From assembly GCA_020054175.1 (NCBI GenBank), contig JAGVLR010000272.1:1-5002 (forward strand): 5,002 bases of DNA. Direction: 5' to 3'. The stretch is from Candidatus Dadabacteria bacterium (GTDB lineage Bacteria > Desulfobacterota_D > UBA1144 > Nemesobacterales > UBA2774). This document shows, piece after piece, positions 4,999 to 5,002 of the stretch. The translations under genes were made by a program, and so were the position numbers. Position 1 is the stretch's first letter; the number at the start of each line of letters is the position of its first letter. The notes under the pieces are model-generated. The model had not been told where the DNA came from, did no database searches, and worked only from the letters and a program-made list of their open reading frames with translations.

Positions 4999-5002
4999 GA
5001 GG

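Larger units (their letters stand above)
4490..5002. other. Non-genic, repeat-rich stretch
   Basis: About 510 bases with no gene I can support. Base composition is visibly more AT-rich than the coding part. Two short minus-strand reading frames (4486-4755 and 4662-4886) lack ribosome sites, overlap each other and run through palindromes, so I treat them as non-coding. The region holds several hairpins and repeats listed separately, plus a small perfect stem GCACG/CGTGC at 4816-4828. CCCTCACCCTTTATCC at 4880-4895 and CCCCAAGGGGAGAGG at the window end look like pieces of a CT-rich intergenic repeat type I recall from proteobacterial genomes. No transposase fragment, tRNA or CRISPR repeat is visible. 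Confidence 0.5.

Noticed and set aside
4490..5002. Possible CRISPR array or integron-like site in the repeat-rich stretch
   Set aside because: The repeats are few, irregularly spaced and mixed in orientation. There is no regular repeat-spacer pattern and no cas or integrase gene in the window.

Overview
The window carries three convincing protein genes and two short-repeat-rich non-coding flanks. Coding GC is moderately high, but Ile ATA and Arg AGG/AGA codons are common. That style, plus the short palindromic repeats between genes, suggests a Gram-negative bacterium, perhaps deltaproteobacterial or a relative known mainly from metagenomes. The assignment is a guess: there is no marker gene, no rRNA and no tRNA.

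Layout. 1-236 is a leader region with a terminator-like inverted repeat, a T-rich direct repeat, a GC-rich imperfect hairpin and a good sigma70-type promoter. 237-1517 (+) is a major facilitator superfamily transporter of the metabolite:H+ symporter (MHS) type. 1518-1629 is a convergent gap filled almost entirely by a nested imperfect palindrome that may end transcription from both sides. 1630-4361 (-) holds two tandem paralogues, 450 and 460 aa, that overlap by four bases (ATGA). Each has three N-terminal membrane helices followed by an SGNH/GDSL-hydrolase-like domain placed on the outer face of the inner membrane. 4362-4459 is their untranslated leader, and 4460-4489 a candidate promoter reading leftward. 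4490-5002 has no credible gene and is a mosaic of palindromes, inverted repeats and direct repeats.

How the genes may work together. The two SGNH-like proteins are almost certainly co-transcribed and translationally coupled. They were made by a tandem duplication and have since diverged, in one case at a residue expected to be in the active site. They probably act on an ester or acyl group of an envelope molecule, but the substrate cannot be read from the sequence. The transporter is convergent to them and nothing ties it to the same pathway. I see no CRISPR array, phage gene, transposase, toxin-antitoxin pair or defence gene. The item most worth following is the paralogue pair with altered SGNH blocks; second is the repeat mosaic on the right.
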